60,895 nt of DNA, taken from positions 1 to 60,895 of the forward strand of contig JAUILP010000014.1 of NCBI GenBank assembly GCA_030432875.1, in the 5' to 3' direction. Shown here one piece after another: positions 1-8,409 of this stretch. Position numbers and translations under genes: made by a program. Source of the DNA: Oligoflexia bacterium (GTDB lineage Bacteria > Bdellovibrionota_B > Oligoflexia > Oligoflexales > JAGOVF01). The notes under the pieces are model-generated. The model saw only the letters and a list, made by a program, of their open reading frames with translations. It ran no database searches and was not told the origin of the DNA. Position 1 is the stretch's first letter, and every line of letters begins with the position of its first letter.

Positions 1-160
1 TTGTTGCAATGCTGACTAAATTGACATTATAAATCGTCAACACCAAGGACTACGCTTCATCGATGGACGCCCATACCCCACGAAAAGGTCGACGATGACG
101 AAAACGTGACCGTCAGCGTGATCGTAGGCCACTAACTTTATTAGTCTATTTGTGCAACAA
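1..160. repeat. 160-bp element with imperfect terminal inverted repeats
   Basis: Bases 1-8 (TTGTTGCA) are the exact reverse complement of 153-160 (TGCAACAA), and further in 14-19 (GACTAA) matches 141-146 (TTAGTC) inverted. The two ends therefore form about 19-20 bp imperfect inverted repeats around a non-coding interior. The interior (35-127) is related, in inverse orientation, to 23230-23322. It may be a miniature inverted-repeat element or a mobile-element remnant. The left boundary may lie outside the window. No open reading frame of note is present up to the gene at 325. Confidence 0.45.
35..127 (-). repeat. Dispersed repeat, copy A (93 bp)
   Basis: The reverse complement of this block aligns without gaps to 23230-23322. 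The shared core is 16 identical bases (CGTGGGGTATGGGCGT, here on the minus strand of 67-82), followed by further matches including AGCGTAGTC. The half beyond the core is only about 60 percent identical by eye. Neither copy has a convincing long ORF; one frame is unusually arginine-rich through CGA/CGT triplets. It could be decayed coding sequence, a mobile-element fragment or a structured RNA; the sequence alone does not decide. Confidence 0.55.
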
Positions 161-324
161 CGTCTTGTAAAACTAAAAATTTCCTATTAAAAGTAACCTA
201 CTTGTATTTAAAAATACCCTAAATACCCTTGCCTCTTTGCTGGCCTTCCTATATCCTGTCGCGACTGCCTATTGTCCCAGGCATGCCTAACAAACATCAT
301 TATTTTTAAAAAAGGAGATTTAAT

Positions 325-1365
325 ATGAACGCATTACTTAAATTATGGGCTTTGCCGATAGTTTTGCTTTTTAGTTTTAGCTCATATTCTTACGCAGAAG
401 AAATCCTTGTTGATCAAAGTAAAACCCAATCAGTCATTGCGGCAGATGGCTGGTTTAACCACCTTAACCTTAGCCTGGGCATTACTTCAGGAAGCCAGAA
501 AGATGTGGTAGGCAGCACTGATGGCTTCACCTCCTCGCAAACTCTAAAAACAGATGTCAAAAGTTATTTCAAACAGGGTGACTCTGAATGGCGCAACGAT
601 CTGATGCTAAATCTCAGCCGATCAACGACGCCTCTTTTGCCACGGTACGTCAAAAGTGCGGACTCTCTCAGCCTGAACTCAATCTATCTATTTCATATCC
701 CCTCAGCCCCCCAGATAGGACCATATGCTGAACTTGAAGCAAAAACTCAGGCCCTTCCTAGTGAAGAAGTGCGTGCCTCAGAAGTGACTTTCATCAAGTT
801 GGATGAAAATGGCTTAGTAAAAAGCACTTCAGCTAATGAAACAAAAATGAAAACGCAAGATGCCTTTAAACCAATAACCCTTAAAGAAACACTAGGTATG
901 TTTTATTTTCCCTATGCAAGTGATGCACTTAAAGTCGAATCACAACTTGGATTAGGTGGGAGACAAACCATAGCGAAGGGTCAATACACTCTGGCTGATG
1001 TCCCAGAAACTTCAGAGATAGAATTGGCTCCTATGAAAGACCAAAAAGAACTCGGCAGTGAAGCAAAACTGGTTCTTTCAGGCTCTGGCGATGAAGGACG
1101 TCTGGTTTATAAGCTCCAGTCTAGTGTCTTTATACCGATGCAAAGAGACAATGAAAGCCAGTTGGATAAAGATCTAAGTGGCTGGGAAAAACGTAGCTGG
1201 GATTTGCTCGCGAGTCTTACCGTAAAAACCTATTCTTGGTTAGCTATGGAGTACCAATATGAACTGAAGCGAAATTATTCGCTGAGTCCAAAAATCCAGC
1301 GGAACTCTACCTTTATGCTTACCGCAAGTACCTCAGTCGGAAATGAACCACCCAAATCAAATTAA
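325..1365 (+). CDS. Secreted outer-membrane beta-barrel-like protein of unknown function
   Basis: 346-residue protein with a clear Sec signal peptide (residues 1-24, cleavage predicted after SYAYA/AEE). The mature part alternates polar and aromatic residues in short strands (for example WFNHLNLSLGITSG, DLLASLTVKTYSWLAMEY), as in DUF481/DUF3078-type outer-membrane barrels. The start is supported by AAAGGAG about 8 bases upstream of the ATG. It sits 17 bases before mscL on the same strand, so the two are probably co-transcribed. No catalytic motif is visible. The barrel call is inference from strand pattern; a periplasmic beta-rich protein is also possible. Confidence 0.6.
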   Translation: MNALLKLWALPIVLLFSFSSYSYAEEILVDQSKTQSVIAADGWFNHLNLSLGITSGSQKDVVGSTDGFTSSQTLKTDVKSYFKQGDSEWRNDLMLNLSRSTTPLLPRYVKSADSLSLNSIYLFHIPSAPQIGPYAELEAKTQALPSEEVRASEVTFIKLDENGLVKSTSANETKMKTQDAFKPITLKETLGMFYFPYASDALKVESQLGLGGRQTIAKGQYTLADVPETSEIELAPMKDQKELGSEAKLVLSGSGDEGRLVYKLQSSVFIPMQRDNESQLDKDLSGWEKRSWDLLASLTVKTYSWLAMEYQYELKRNYSLSPKIQRNSTFMLTASTSVGNEPPKSN

Positions 1366-1382
1366 ATTAAAGGAGATGAACC

Positions 1383-1763
1383 ATGTTTAAGGAATTTACC
1401 GCATTTATTTCTAAAGGCAATGTCATAGACTTAGCGGTTGCCGTTATTTTGGGGACTGCGTTTAGCGCTATAATTAGCTCCGTTGTGAATGATCTTATAA
1501 TGCCTATCATAGGCATTGTAGTTGGCGGCGTTAATTTTTCAGGTTTAAGCATCCAAGTAGGTGAAGCAACGATAAAATACGGAATGTTTGTACAGGCTTT
1601 ATTTCATTTTTTATTAATAGCGGCCTGTCTTTTTGCTATTGTAAAAAGTTACAACACATTTATTAAAAAACCTAAACCCGCCACGCCCCCAGCAAAACCT
1701 GAACCGACACCATCTGAAAAACTGCTGAGTGAAATAAGAGACTTGTTGAAGTCAAAATCATAA
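1383..1763 (+). CDS. mscL: Large-conductance mechanosensitive channel MscL
   Basis: 126-residue inner-membrane channel that opens under membrane tension during hypo-osmotic shock. The N-terminal amphipathic helix and pore helix TM1 are typical (FKEFTAFISKGNVIDLAVAVILGTAFSAI... in MscL order), followed by a short periplasmic loop, TM2 (about 70-93), a proline-rich linker and a charged C-terminal helix that forms the cytoplasmic bundle. The periplasmic loop is on the short side for the family, giving a slightly short protein. AAAGGAG lies 6-7 bases upstream of the ATG. It follows the barrel-like gene at 325 closely; both would act at the envelope. Family assignment is secure. Confidence 0.95.
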   Translation: MFKEFTAFISKGNVIDLAVAVILGTAFSAIISSVVNDLIMPIIGIVVGGVNFSGLSIQVGEATIKYGMFVQALFHFLLIAACLFAIVKSYNTFIKKPKPATPPAKPEPTPSEKLLSEIRDLLKSKS

Positions 1764-1812
1764 AAGTTAGCCCGTCTTTGCTGTATAAAAATCAGGGGCT
1801 GGCTAAAGGGAC

Positions 1813-1850
1813 TTTAGGCCATACTTTACAAATTCTAAAGTTGGCCTAAA
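1813..1850. other. Long hairpin at the convergent gene ends
   Basis: TTTAGGCCA (1813-1821) pairs with TGGCCTAAA (1842-1850), and the inner ACTTTA (1823-1828) pairs with TAAAGT (1836-1841), with one bulged base. The stem is about 15 bp with a 7-base loop. It lies between the convergent mscL and the minus-strand gene ending at 1846, and overlaps that gene's stop codon. No U-tract follows the stem in either direction, so it is not a textbook rho-independent terminator. It may still block read-through or protect 3' ends. Confidence 0.5.
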
Positions 1851-2415
1851 AAAACAAAACATCTTCCGCAGGTTTTTCTTCTTCTGGTAAACCTGAAATT
1901 TCATGTCTTATAATGTCGCGCTCCTCGATCATCGTGGTACTTTTAATCAAGCATTCGCCAAATGACAAAAGGTCACTTTCTGCTAACTGTCCACTTGGAT
2001 ATTTTTCATAAAATTCCCGCCATACCGTAATCATTTTTTGGACATTTTCTAATTTTTGCCGTACACGGTCCTGAAACTGCATGCTTTGTAAAATAGGCTC
2101 TAAAATCTGAGCCGATTCAGCGCTTTCTCCTTGTATCTTAGACATCATTTTAGAAAGCACACCAAAACGCTCTTTAAAATTGGGACTGCTCTCATCTTGA
2201 GGGGTTTTAAGTTCTTCGGTAAATTTTAAAAGTAAACTAAGTGCATGTTGGGATAGCGTTGCGATCCTCTGAGTATCCGCGAGGATGAAATTAACGATAG
2301 TGTTTATCGAGTCTACGGCATTTTCACTTTCTGTATAGCACCAGTCCAGAGAGGCTTTTGTAAATGCCTGCAAGTCATCTAAAAAATCTTTTGTACTCTG
2401 TGATTTTGTCGTCAT
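1846..2415 (-). CDS. CheZ-like helical-bundle protein (possible response-regulator phosphatase)
   Basis: 189-residue, all-helical, soluble acidic protein with no signal peptide. Around residues 127-143 it has MQFQDRVRQKLENV. The D-x-x-x-Q spacing equals that of CheZ (E. coli Asp143/Gln147, FQDLTGQ), where these residues drive CheY-P dephosphorylation. The same QFQD motif also occurs in chemotaxis-associated helical proteins. I chose the ATG at 2415 because AGAGGA lies 5 bases upstream; a GTG at 2433 gives a slightly longer product. It is 52 bases downstream of the related-looking gene at 2468-3151, probably in one transcript. The phosphatase role is inference from the motif. Confidence 0.6.
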   Translation of the reverse strand: MTTKSQSTKDFLDDLQAFTKASLDWCYTESENAVDSINTIVNFILADTQRIATLSQHALSLLLKFTEELKTPQDESSPNFKERFGVLSKMMSKIQGESAESAQILEPILQSMQFQDRVRQKLENVQKMITVWREFYEKYPSGQLAESDLLSFGECLIKSTTMIEERDIIRHEISGLPEEEKPAEDVLFF

Positions 2416-2467
2416 ATCGTCCTCTTTTATCACGGCGTTGATGTTGACATTTTCTTTAAAGGCTCAT

Positions 2468-3151
2468 TTAAAAGGCCAGAAAAACTCCGCTATCTTGAGC
2501 ATCTTCTTCAGGGGCCTCTTCTTTCAGCATAATAGGGTAAAATGCTTTTTTTTCAGCAACCGAGCTACACAAATGAGAGAATTCATCACGAAACTGGTTT
2601 AACTCCTTTTTTTCTTTCTGAGGAGATAGCCCTTTGCTGAGCATCTGAAATGTGTTTTGCCACATGGTATCTATATGATGCAAACGATGATTTACCAAAT
2701 CTTCAAACTGAATATTGCTGATGATGGGAAGGAGTTTTTCTTTCACACTAGCATCAGCTCTAATTATGGCTTCCAATTTTTTATTTATTGCCGAAAGCCT
2801 TAAGCGGCTTTCATTTTTTTCTTTATCGCCATCTCCCGAGGCATCTGCCATTTTTCGTAAGCTTTCCTCGTCTTCTTCGTGAAGGGCTTTTGTCGCCGCT
2901 TCAAATATAGCGGTAACATCATCGTTAGCCTCAGTTTTTGAAGCTTCCACGTCCTCAGCATCGCTAAAATAAAGATGATAATAATCCTTTAAGGCATCAT
3001 GCGCCTGGTTACCCAAATAATTTTTTGAATGAGCTAGGATTTCTTCTACTGCTTTTGCGGTATCTTCTTTGGCGGCATTTAAGCAATGAGCTAAAATAAG
3101 AGAGAAGGTGGTATGGAGGTTAACTGTTTCTTTTTGTTGATTTTCTTTCAT
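2468..3151 (-). CDS. Helical protein with a degenerate CheZ-like motif
   Basis: 227-residue soluble helical protein. Near residues 170-185 it has NIQFEDLVNHRLHHID, which aligns with MQFQDRVRQKLENV of the downstream gene, but the CheZ-type glutamine is replaced (ED-x-x-N-H instead of D-x-x-x-Q). The pair looks like a duplication in which one copy changed its catalytic position, or two proteins with different partners. The ATG at 3151 has AAGGA about 11 bases upstream; a TTG at 3172 would swallow that site, so ATG is preferred. No chemotaxis receptor, CheA or flagellar gene is in the window. Function unknown. Confidence 0.55.
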   Translation of the reverse strand: MKENQQKETVNLHTTFSLILAHCLNAAKEDTAKAVEEILAHSKNYLGNQAHDALKDYYHLYFSDAEDVEASKTEANDDVTAIFEAATKALHEEDEESLRKMADASGDGDKEKNESRLRLSAINKKLEAIIRADASVKEKLLPIISNIQFEDLVNHRLHHIDTMWQNTFQMLSKGLSPQKEKKELNQFRDEFSHLCSSVAEKKAFYPIMLKEEAPEEDAQDSGVFLAF

Positions 3152-3323
3152 ACGGCGCCCTGTCCTTTGCAAAGTTTAAGACTATGCCCTGCGTTTCGGT
3201 GAAGCTCTCCATTTCTTTAAAGACTGTCTTGGGTAAATTAAAAGTTTTACAAAAAAGGTTTTTATTAACTTAAGGTTTCGTGGCAAAATGGATTTTTCTT
3301 AACCTATTAAAAGACTTTTTTTT

Positions 3324-4358
3324 ATGCTCGGATATTTTTTAAGACGATTTTTGCTTATTTTTCCAACATTTATAGGGATCACTCTCGTGGTCTTTTGCAT
3401 TACGCGCATTGTACCTGGAGGGCCTGTGGAGCGCATGATGGCGGCTTATCAGCAAGCCAATGTCGGTGAGGGCTCAAAATCATCGAACCATTTTGGCGGT
3501 ACGAGTGGCTCTAGCGTGATGAGCGACGATCAAATTGCGGAACTCAATGCCTATTTTGGCTTTGATAAGCCTATTATTGTCAGTTATTTTGACTGGTTGA
3601 TGAAAGTCTTTCAATTTGATTTGGGAGAATCACTGCGTTACCACGAGCCTGTTTGGGATATTATAAAAGCCAGGTTTCCCGTGTCACTCTTTTATGGATT
3701 CATCACCACTTTTTTAGCCTACCTCATATCAATACCCCTCGGAATTATTAAAGGCATTAAGCATCACTCCTTATTTGATACCGCTTCATCTTTTTTGATT
3801 TTTGTTGGCTACGCAGTGCCTAACTTTGTTTTTGGTATCTTTCTTCTCCTCGTTTTTGCTTTCCATTTTGAAGTGTTTCCCCTTGGGGGATTTATGAGTG
3901 ATGATTTTAGCGATATGAGCCTATGGCAGCAAATAATGGATTTATTTGATCATGGGTTTCTGCCAATTTTATCCTATATGGTCGGGCAGTTTGCCCTGAT
4001 GACGGTACTAATGAAAAATAGTTTGATGGATAATATTGCCAGTGACTATGTGCGCACCGCGATGGCAAAAGGCTTGACCTATAAAAAAACCGTTTTCCGG
4101 CATGCCCTCCGCAATAGTTTAATCCCACTGGCCACCCATTTTGGCAACAATATCTCATTAATACTCACGGGATCTTTGTTGGTGGAAAAGATTTTTAACA
4201 TTGATGGCATGGGTCTCCTTGGCTACGAATCGGTGGTCGAACGCGATTTTTCTGTTGTTATGGGGCTCCTGGTGATTTCTTCTTTGCTCCTAATGATAGG
4301 CAATATTTTATCAGATATATGTGTGGCTTTAGTCGATCCTCGCGTACAGTTTAAATAA
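3324..4358 (+). CDS. yejB: Peptide/microcin C-type ABC transporter permease YejB
   Basis: 344-residue integral membrane permease of the DppB/YejB family. It opens with the typical LRRFLLIFPTFIGITLVVF helix and IVPGGPVERMM, has a YejB-like glycine/serine-rich insert (about residues 48-70), then GFDKPI and several transmembrane helices. The cytoplasmic EAA loop is DYVRTAMAKGL...VFRHALRNSLIPL. The C-terminus ends LVDPRVQFK, as in YejB. It forms the channel with the permease at 4373. This is the first gene of a five-gene importer operon, divergent from the genes at 2468/1846. Assignment to the Yej branch rather than Dpp/Opp rests on the insert and the following YejE-like gene. Confidence 0.9.
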   Translation: MLGYFLRRFLLIFPTFIGITLVVFCITRIVPGGPVERMMAAYQQANVGEGSKSSNHFGGTSGSSVMSDDQIAELNAYFGFDKPIIVSYFDWLMKVFQFDLGESLRYHEPVWDIIKARFPVSLFYGFITTFLAYLISIPLGIIKGIKHHSLFDTASSFLIFVGYAVPNFVFGIFLLLVFAFHFEVFPLGGFMSDDFSDMSLWQQIMDLFDHGFLPILSYMVGQFALMTVLMKNSLMDNIASDYVRTAMAKGLTYKKTVFRHALRNSLIPLATHFGNNISLILTGSLLVEKIFNIDGMGLLGYESVVERDFSVVMGLLVISSLLLMIGNILSDICVALVDPRVQFK

Positions 4359-4372
4359 TTCTCACTAAAAAA

Positions 4373-5470
4373 ATGTTGGTTAAAACTGTACCTTTTATGA
4401 ATATAAGGAAAATTTGTGTGGCCCTGCTTGACCCGATAACCCGTAGACGATTTAAGCGATTTTGCAGCATAAAGCGCGGATATTATTCGTTTTTACTGCT
4501 TTTAGGCTTTATTGTATTTTCTTGTTTTGCTGAGATATTTGTCAATAGCCGGGCCGTAGTGGTTGTCTATAAAGGAGATTGGTATTTTCCTACCTATGGC
4601 GCTATGAAACCTGGGACAGCATTTGGACTTGATTACGGTTATGAAACCAATTACCGGGAACTTAAGGCCAAATTTGAAATGAATAAAGATACGTCGGAAG
4701 GCTGGGTTCTCTTACCTTTGATCCCGTATAACCCTCTTGAAAATGATCTGGTCGAAGGCATTTATCCTCCCTCGGCTCCAGATTTTTCTCGGTCGCATTA
4801 TCTCGGCACCGACAATTCGGGACGAGACGTCGCCGCAAGACTTATTTATGGGTTTCGCATCTGTATTTTTTTCGCGTTATTTTATGTGCTCTGTAATTAC
4901 ACTGTTGGCGTAAGCCTAGGAGCCTTAATGGGATATTCAGGAGGACGCTTTGATCTCATTATGCAAAGACTTATCGAGATTTGGAGCAATATCCCCTTCC
5001 TTTATGTTGTGATGATTGTGTCTTCAATCCTTGCTCCTAATTTTTTCACTTTAGCGATCATCATGGTTGTTTTTGGTTGGATGCACATGACCTGGTATAT
5101 GCGTACAGCAGTTTATAAAGAAAAAACTCGGGACTATAGCGTTGCTGCCCGTGCTCTAGGAGCGAAGCCTCAGCGGGTTATTTTTCATCATATTTTACCC
5201 AATGCGGTTTCTACAATTGTGGCCTTCGTACCTTTTAGTATTGCCGGTGCTATATATTCGTTAACATCCCTTGATTATTTAGGGTATGGCCTGTCACCGC
5301 CGACCCCTAGCTGGGGAGAGCTCCTAGCTCAGGGTACAGGGCAACTTGACAAACCCTGGATCGTCATGTCAGTGGTATGCGCTTTGGTACTGGTTCTCAC
5401 ATTGGTAACTTTTTTTGGCGAGGCTATTAGGGAAGCTTTTGATCCTCGCAAGCATACAGTTTATGAATAA
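4373..5470 (+). CDS. yejE: Peptide/microcin C-type ABC transporter permease YejE
   Basis: 365-residue second permease. It has an N-terminal helix, then a long periplasmic segment containing YKGDWYFPTYGAMKP and, later, YLGTDNSGRDVAARLIYG, both characteristic of YejE. The EAA loop is DYSVAARALGAKPQRVIFHHILPNAV and the C-terminus is FGEAIREAFDPRK. It starts 14 bases after yejB. The start is uncertain: ATG at 4373 or ATG at 4397, neither with a clear ribosome site, which fits translational coupling to yejB. With YejB it makes the heterodimeric membrane channel. Confidence 0.9.
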   Translation: MLVKTVPFMNIRKICVALLDPITRRRFKRFCSIKRGYYSFLLLLGFIVFSCFAEIFVNSRAVVVVYKGDWYFPTYGAMKPGTAFGLDYGYETNYRELKAKFEMNKDTSEGWVLLPLIPYNPLENDLVEGIYPPSAPDFSRSHYLGTDNSGRDVAARLIYGFRICIFFALFYVLCNYTVGVSLGALMGYSGGRFDLIMQRLIEIWSNIPFLYVVMIVSSILAPNFFTLAIIMVVFGWMHMTWYMRTAVYKEKTRDYSVAARALGAKPQRVIFHHILPNAVSTIVAFVPFSIAGAIYSLTSLDYLGYGLSPPTPSWGELLAQGTGQLDKPWIVMSVVCALVLVLTLVTFFGEAIREAFDPRKHTVYE

Positions 5471-5495
5471 TATAAAAAATAAAGGAGAAAGAATT

Positions 5496-7328
5496 TTGCT
5501 AAATAAATGGACTTCGAGACTATGGTTGATGGTTGCTGCTGGGGCCCTCATTTTAGGTATAGGCAAATCGCTTATCGCCGCAGAGCTTCCCAAAGACCTG
5601 AAGTGGCTAAGCAATGAAACAGACCCTATCTATAGTGATGCAAGCGCTCAAAAAGGTTGCGAGTTTACAAACTTTATCTTAAGTTTTCCGCCGACGCTCC
5701 GGTTTGTCGGACCAGATGCCAATAACGGCTTTCGCGATGCGATTACCAACAATTTTTTTGGTCTGGTAGAAAGGCACCCCAACACATTAAATATCGTCGG
5801 GGTGTTAGCGACGGACTGGGCTTACGGGGCAGATAAAAAATCGATGTATTTTAAACTACGCCAAGGTGCCACGTGGTCTGACGGAAAACCAATCACAGCT
5901 GATGATTATACTTTTGTCCTTGATTTTATGCGTTCAAAAAATATCCGCGACCCTTGGTACAACGATTATTACACCAAATTTTTTGAAAAAATCGTAAAGT
6001 ATGATGATTATACCATTTCCATACACGCTACCAAAGCTCTTCCTGATTTAGATCAGTCGATTGCTATCAATCCTCTCCCTAGGCATTTTTTTAAGGGGCA
6101 AGTTGATAAAGATTTTGTTGCCAAAATGAACTGGGAGATTATTCCTAATAGCGGTCCCTATATCCTCACCGAAATAGACAAAGGCAAAAGCCTTACTTTG
6201 ACACGCAAACAAAAATGGTGGGGAGAAAACCTACGTTATTTTAAAAATCGTTTTAATGTAGATAAAGTCACCTACAAAGTCGTGCGCGAAATGAAAATAG
6301 CCTGGGAATATTTCCTCAAAGGCAAATTTGATGATTATCCCCTGACATTTCCTGATTTTTGGCACGAAAAATCAAAAATAAAAGAATTTGAAAATGGCTA
6401 TATCCATAAACTCTGGTTCTATAATGACCGCCCGCGCTCCCCGGTGGGACTCTATATGAATATGGATGATCCACTCCTCAGTGATATCAACGTGCGTAAA
6501 GGCATCTCCTACGCTATAAATGTTGACAAAGTAATAAATACCATCCTTCGCAGCGATTATGAACGTCTACCCCGCTATACCACAGGATTTGGTCCTTATG
6601 ACAATAAAAACCTCAAACCGCTTCCGTTTGATATTAAAGAGGCAAAAAAATATTTTGCCCTTGCGGGTTTTAAAGATATGGGACCAAATGGCATATTACA
6701 TCGGGGAGACCAACCTTTAAGCGTAAGTCTCACCTATTCGTCAGAGCAGCATACCCCCCGTTTGGTTATCTTTAAAGAGGAAGCGCGTAAAGCAGGCCTT
6801 GAACTTGATTTGCAAATTCTTGATGGCACTATGGCCTTTAAAAAGGTTAGGGAGAAAAAATACCAAATGGCTTACTGGGCTTGGGCTGGCAATCGTCTGA
6901 TCCCTAGTTACTGGGAAGATATGCATTCAAAAAATGCCCATATTGCCCAAACGAACAATATCAACAATATCGCTATCAAAAAGCTTGATGACCTGATCGA
7001 CCAGTATGAAATGGAGTCTGATGAGACGGTAAAAATTAAATTAAGCCAGGAAATCAATGAAATATACCACACTCAGTATGCTTTTGTCCCCCTCTTCCAT
7101 GTGCCCTATTTTAGAACGGCGTATTGGCGCTGGTGGAAACTTCCCGCGGTACCCGCAACCAAACGCAGTCAAGAACTTTTTAATGTTTTTGATAGCATGA
7201 TGGGAGGGATGTTTTGGTTTGATCAAAAAGCCTACAACGAGACACACACGGCCATGAAAGCAGGTAAAAAATTGCCCAAAGTTGAGGCGACTGATAAAAC
7301 TTTTAGGGATAAAGCATCGTTTATGTAA
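5496..7328 (+). CDS. yejA: Extracellular peptide-binding protein YejA (SBP family 5)
   Basis: 610-residue periplasmic solute-binding protein with a Sec signal peptide (cleavage near LIAA/ELP). The family-5 signature is visible (FKLRQGATWSDGKPITADDYTFVLDF) along with later YejA-like segments (FPDFWHEKS, YWAWAGNRLIPSYWEDMHSKNA). The reading frame is open further upstream, but AAAGGAG at 5481-5487 lies 8 bases before a TTG at 5496, and this start gives a proper signal peptide, so TTG is chosen. It captures oligopeptides, or in some species microcin C-like peptides, and delivers them to YejBE. It lies between the permeases and the ATPases, unlike the E. coli order. Confidence 0.88.
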   Translation: MLNKWTSRLWLMVAAGALILGIGKSLIAAELPKDLKWLSNETDPIYSDASAQKGCEFTNFILSFPPTLRFVGPDANNGFRDAITNNFFGLVERHPNTLNIVGVLATDWAYGADKKSMYFKLRQGATWSDGKPITADDYTFVLDFMRSKNIRDPWYNDYYTKFFEKIVKYDDYTISIHATKALPDLDQSIAINPLPRHFFKGQVDKDFVAKMNWEIIPNSGPYILTEIDKGKSLTLTRKQKWWGENLRYFKNRFNVDKVTYKVVREMKIAWEYFLKGKFDDYPLTFPDFWHEKSKIKEFENGYIHKLWFYNDRPRSPVGLYMNMDDPLLSDINVRKGISYAINVDKVINTILRSDYERLPRYTTGFGPYDNKNLKPLPFDIKEAKKYFALAGFKDMGPNGILHRGDQPLSVSLTYSSEQHTPRLVIFKEEARKAGLELDLQILDGTMAFKKVREKKYQMAYWAWAGNRLIPSYWEDMHSKNAHIAQTNNINNIAIKKLDDLIDQYEMESDETVKIKLSQEINEIYHTQYAFVPLFHVPYFRTAYWRWWKLPAVPATKRSQELFNVFDSMMGGMFWFDQKAYNETHTAMKAGKKLPKVEATDKTFRDKASFM

Positions 7329-7387
7329 TGAGAAAAGAGTATTGATGTAGCGATTTTAATTATTTTTTAGCGTTAAGAGAAGATTTT

Positions 7388-8401
7388 GTGAACCAGCCCC
7401 AGCCATTACTTGAGGTAAAAAATTTGGTCACCTCCTTTCATACCGAGGAAGGGGTTGCCCGGGCCGTAGATAACGTTGGATTTCGCGTTTTTGCGGGAAA
7501 AACTCTGGGTGTTGTTGGCGAAAGCGGCTGCGGAAAAAGCGTAACCGCTCTATCGATTTTGCGTTTACTGCCTAAACCGTCTGGGCGCATTGAAAAAGGC
7601 GAAATCATTTATCAGGGCAAGGATATTCTAAAGCTTCCCGTCAAAGAACTTTATGATATGCGCGGTAAAGAAATTTCCATGATCTTTCAGGAGCCCATGA
7701 CGGCGCTAAACCCTGTGCAAAAGATTTACAAACAAGTTGATGAGGTTATTGCCTTACATTTCCCCCTACGCAACCGGGATGAACGTTACCGAGATATTTT
7801 ATCGATGTTTAAGAGAGTGGGCATAGCGGATCCTGAAAGCAAACTTAACTCTTACCCCCATGAACTTTCTGGGGGCATGCGGCAAAGAGTGATGATTGCG
7901 ATGGCACTTTCCTGCCGACCTAAAATCCTCATTGCTGATGAACCGACAACGGCCCTTGACGTTACTATTCAGGCACAAATACTGAGTCTTATAAAAGAAC
8001 TGCAAGATGAGTTTGGCATGGCCGTAATTTTTATTACCCATGATTTGGGGGTTATTGCAGAAATGTGCGATGACGTGCTCGTCATGTATGGTGGAACCGT
8101 CGTAGAGTATGCGTCTGTAAAAGATTTTTTTCGCCATCCACTGCATCCTTATAGCCAGGGCCTTCTCAGCGCGATTCCGAAGATCGACCTCATACCGAAA
8201 ACTTTGCTCGATACCATTCCCGGAGTGGTGCCGAGTATTTATGAACTGCGGACGACATCATGTCGCTTTGCAAATCGCTGTTCGCATAGTCAAAATTTAT
8301 GCTCTGAAAAAGTTCCCCCCCTTGAAGTGTTAGATAGTCAAAGGCAAGTACGATGCTTTTTTTGGCAGCAGGCATCTCTAGAATTTAGTAAAGAAAAGTG
8401 A
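7388..8401 (+). CDS. Oligopeptide ABC transporter ATPase, first subunit (YejF N-half/DppD type)
   Basis: 337-residue ATPase. Walker A GESGCGKS (about 54-61), signature LSGGMRQR (about 156-163), Walker B ILIADEPTTALDVT, switch histidine in ITHDLGV. The C-terminal oligopeptide-transporter extension contains a cysteine pattern (CRFANRCSHSQNLC) typical of DppD/OppD and able to hold an Fe-S cluster in relatives. GTG start preceded by AGAGAAG. It matches the N-terminal half of E. coli YejF; here the two halves are separate genes. Partner of the ATPase that starts at its stop codon. Confidence 0.9.
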   Translation: MNQPQPLLEVKNLVTSFHTEEGVARAVDNVGFRVFAGKTLGVVGESGCGKSVTALSILRLLPKPSGRIEKGEIIYQGKDILKLPVKELYDMRGKEISMIFQEPMTALNPVQKIYKQVDEVIALHFPLRNRDERYRDILSMFKRVGIADPESKLNSYPHELSGGMRQRVMIAMALSCRPKILIADEPTTALDVTIQAQILSLIKELQDEFGMAVIFITHDLGVIAEMCDDVLVMYGGTVVEYASVKDFFRHPLHPYSQGLLSAIPKIDLIPKTLLDTIPGVVPSIYELRTTSCRFANRCSHSQNLCSEKVPPLEVLDSQRQVRCFFWQQASLEFSKEK

Positions 8402-8409
8402 ATATTATC

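Noticed and set aside
5369..5614. Minus-strand frame over the yejE/yejA junction
   Set aside because: It overlaps two well-supported genes on the other strand and has no features of its own.
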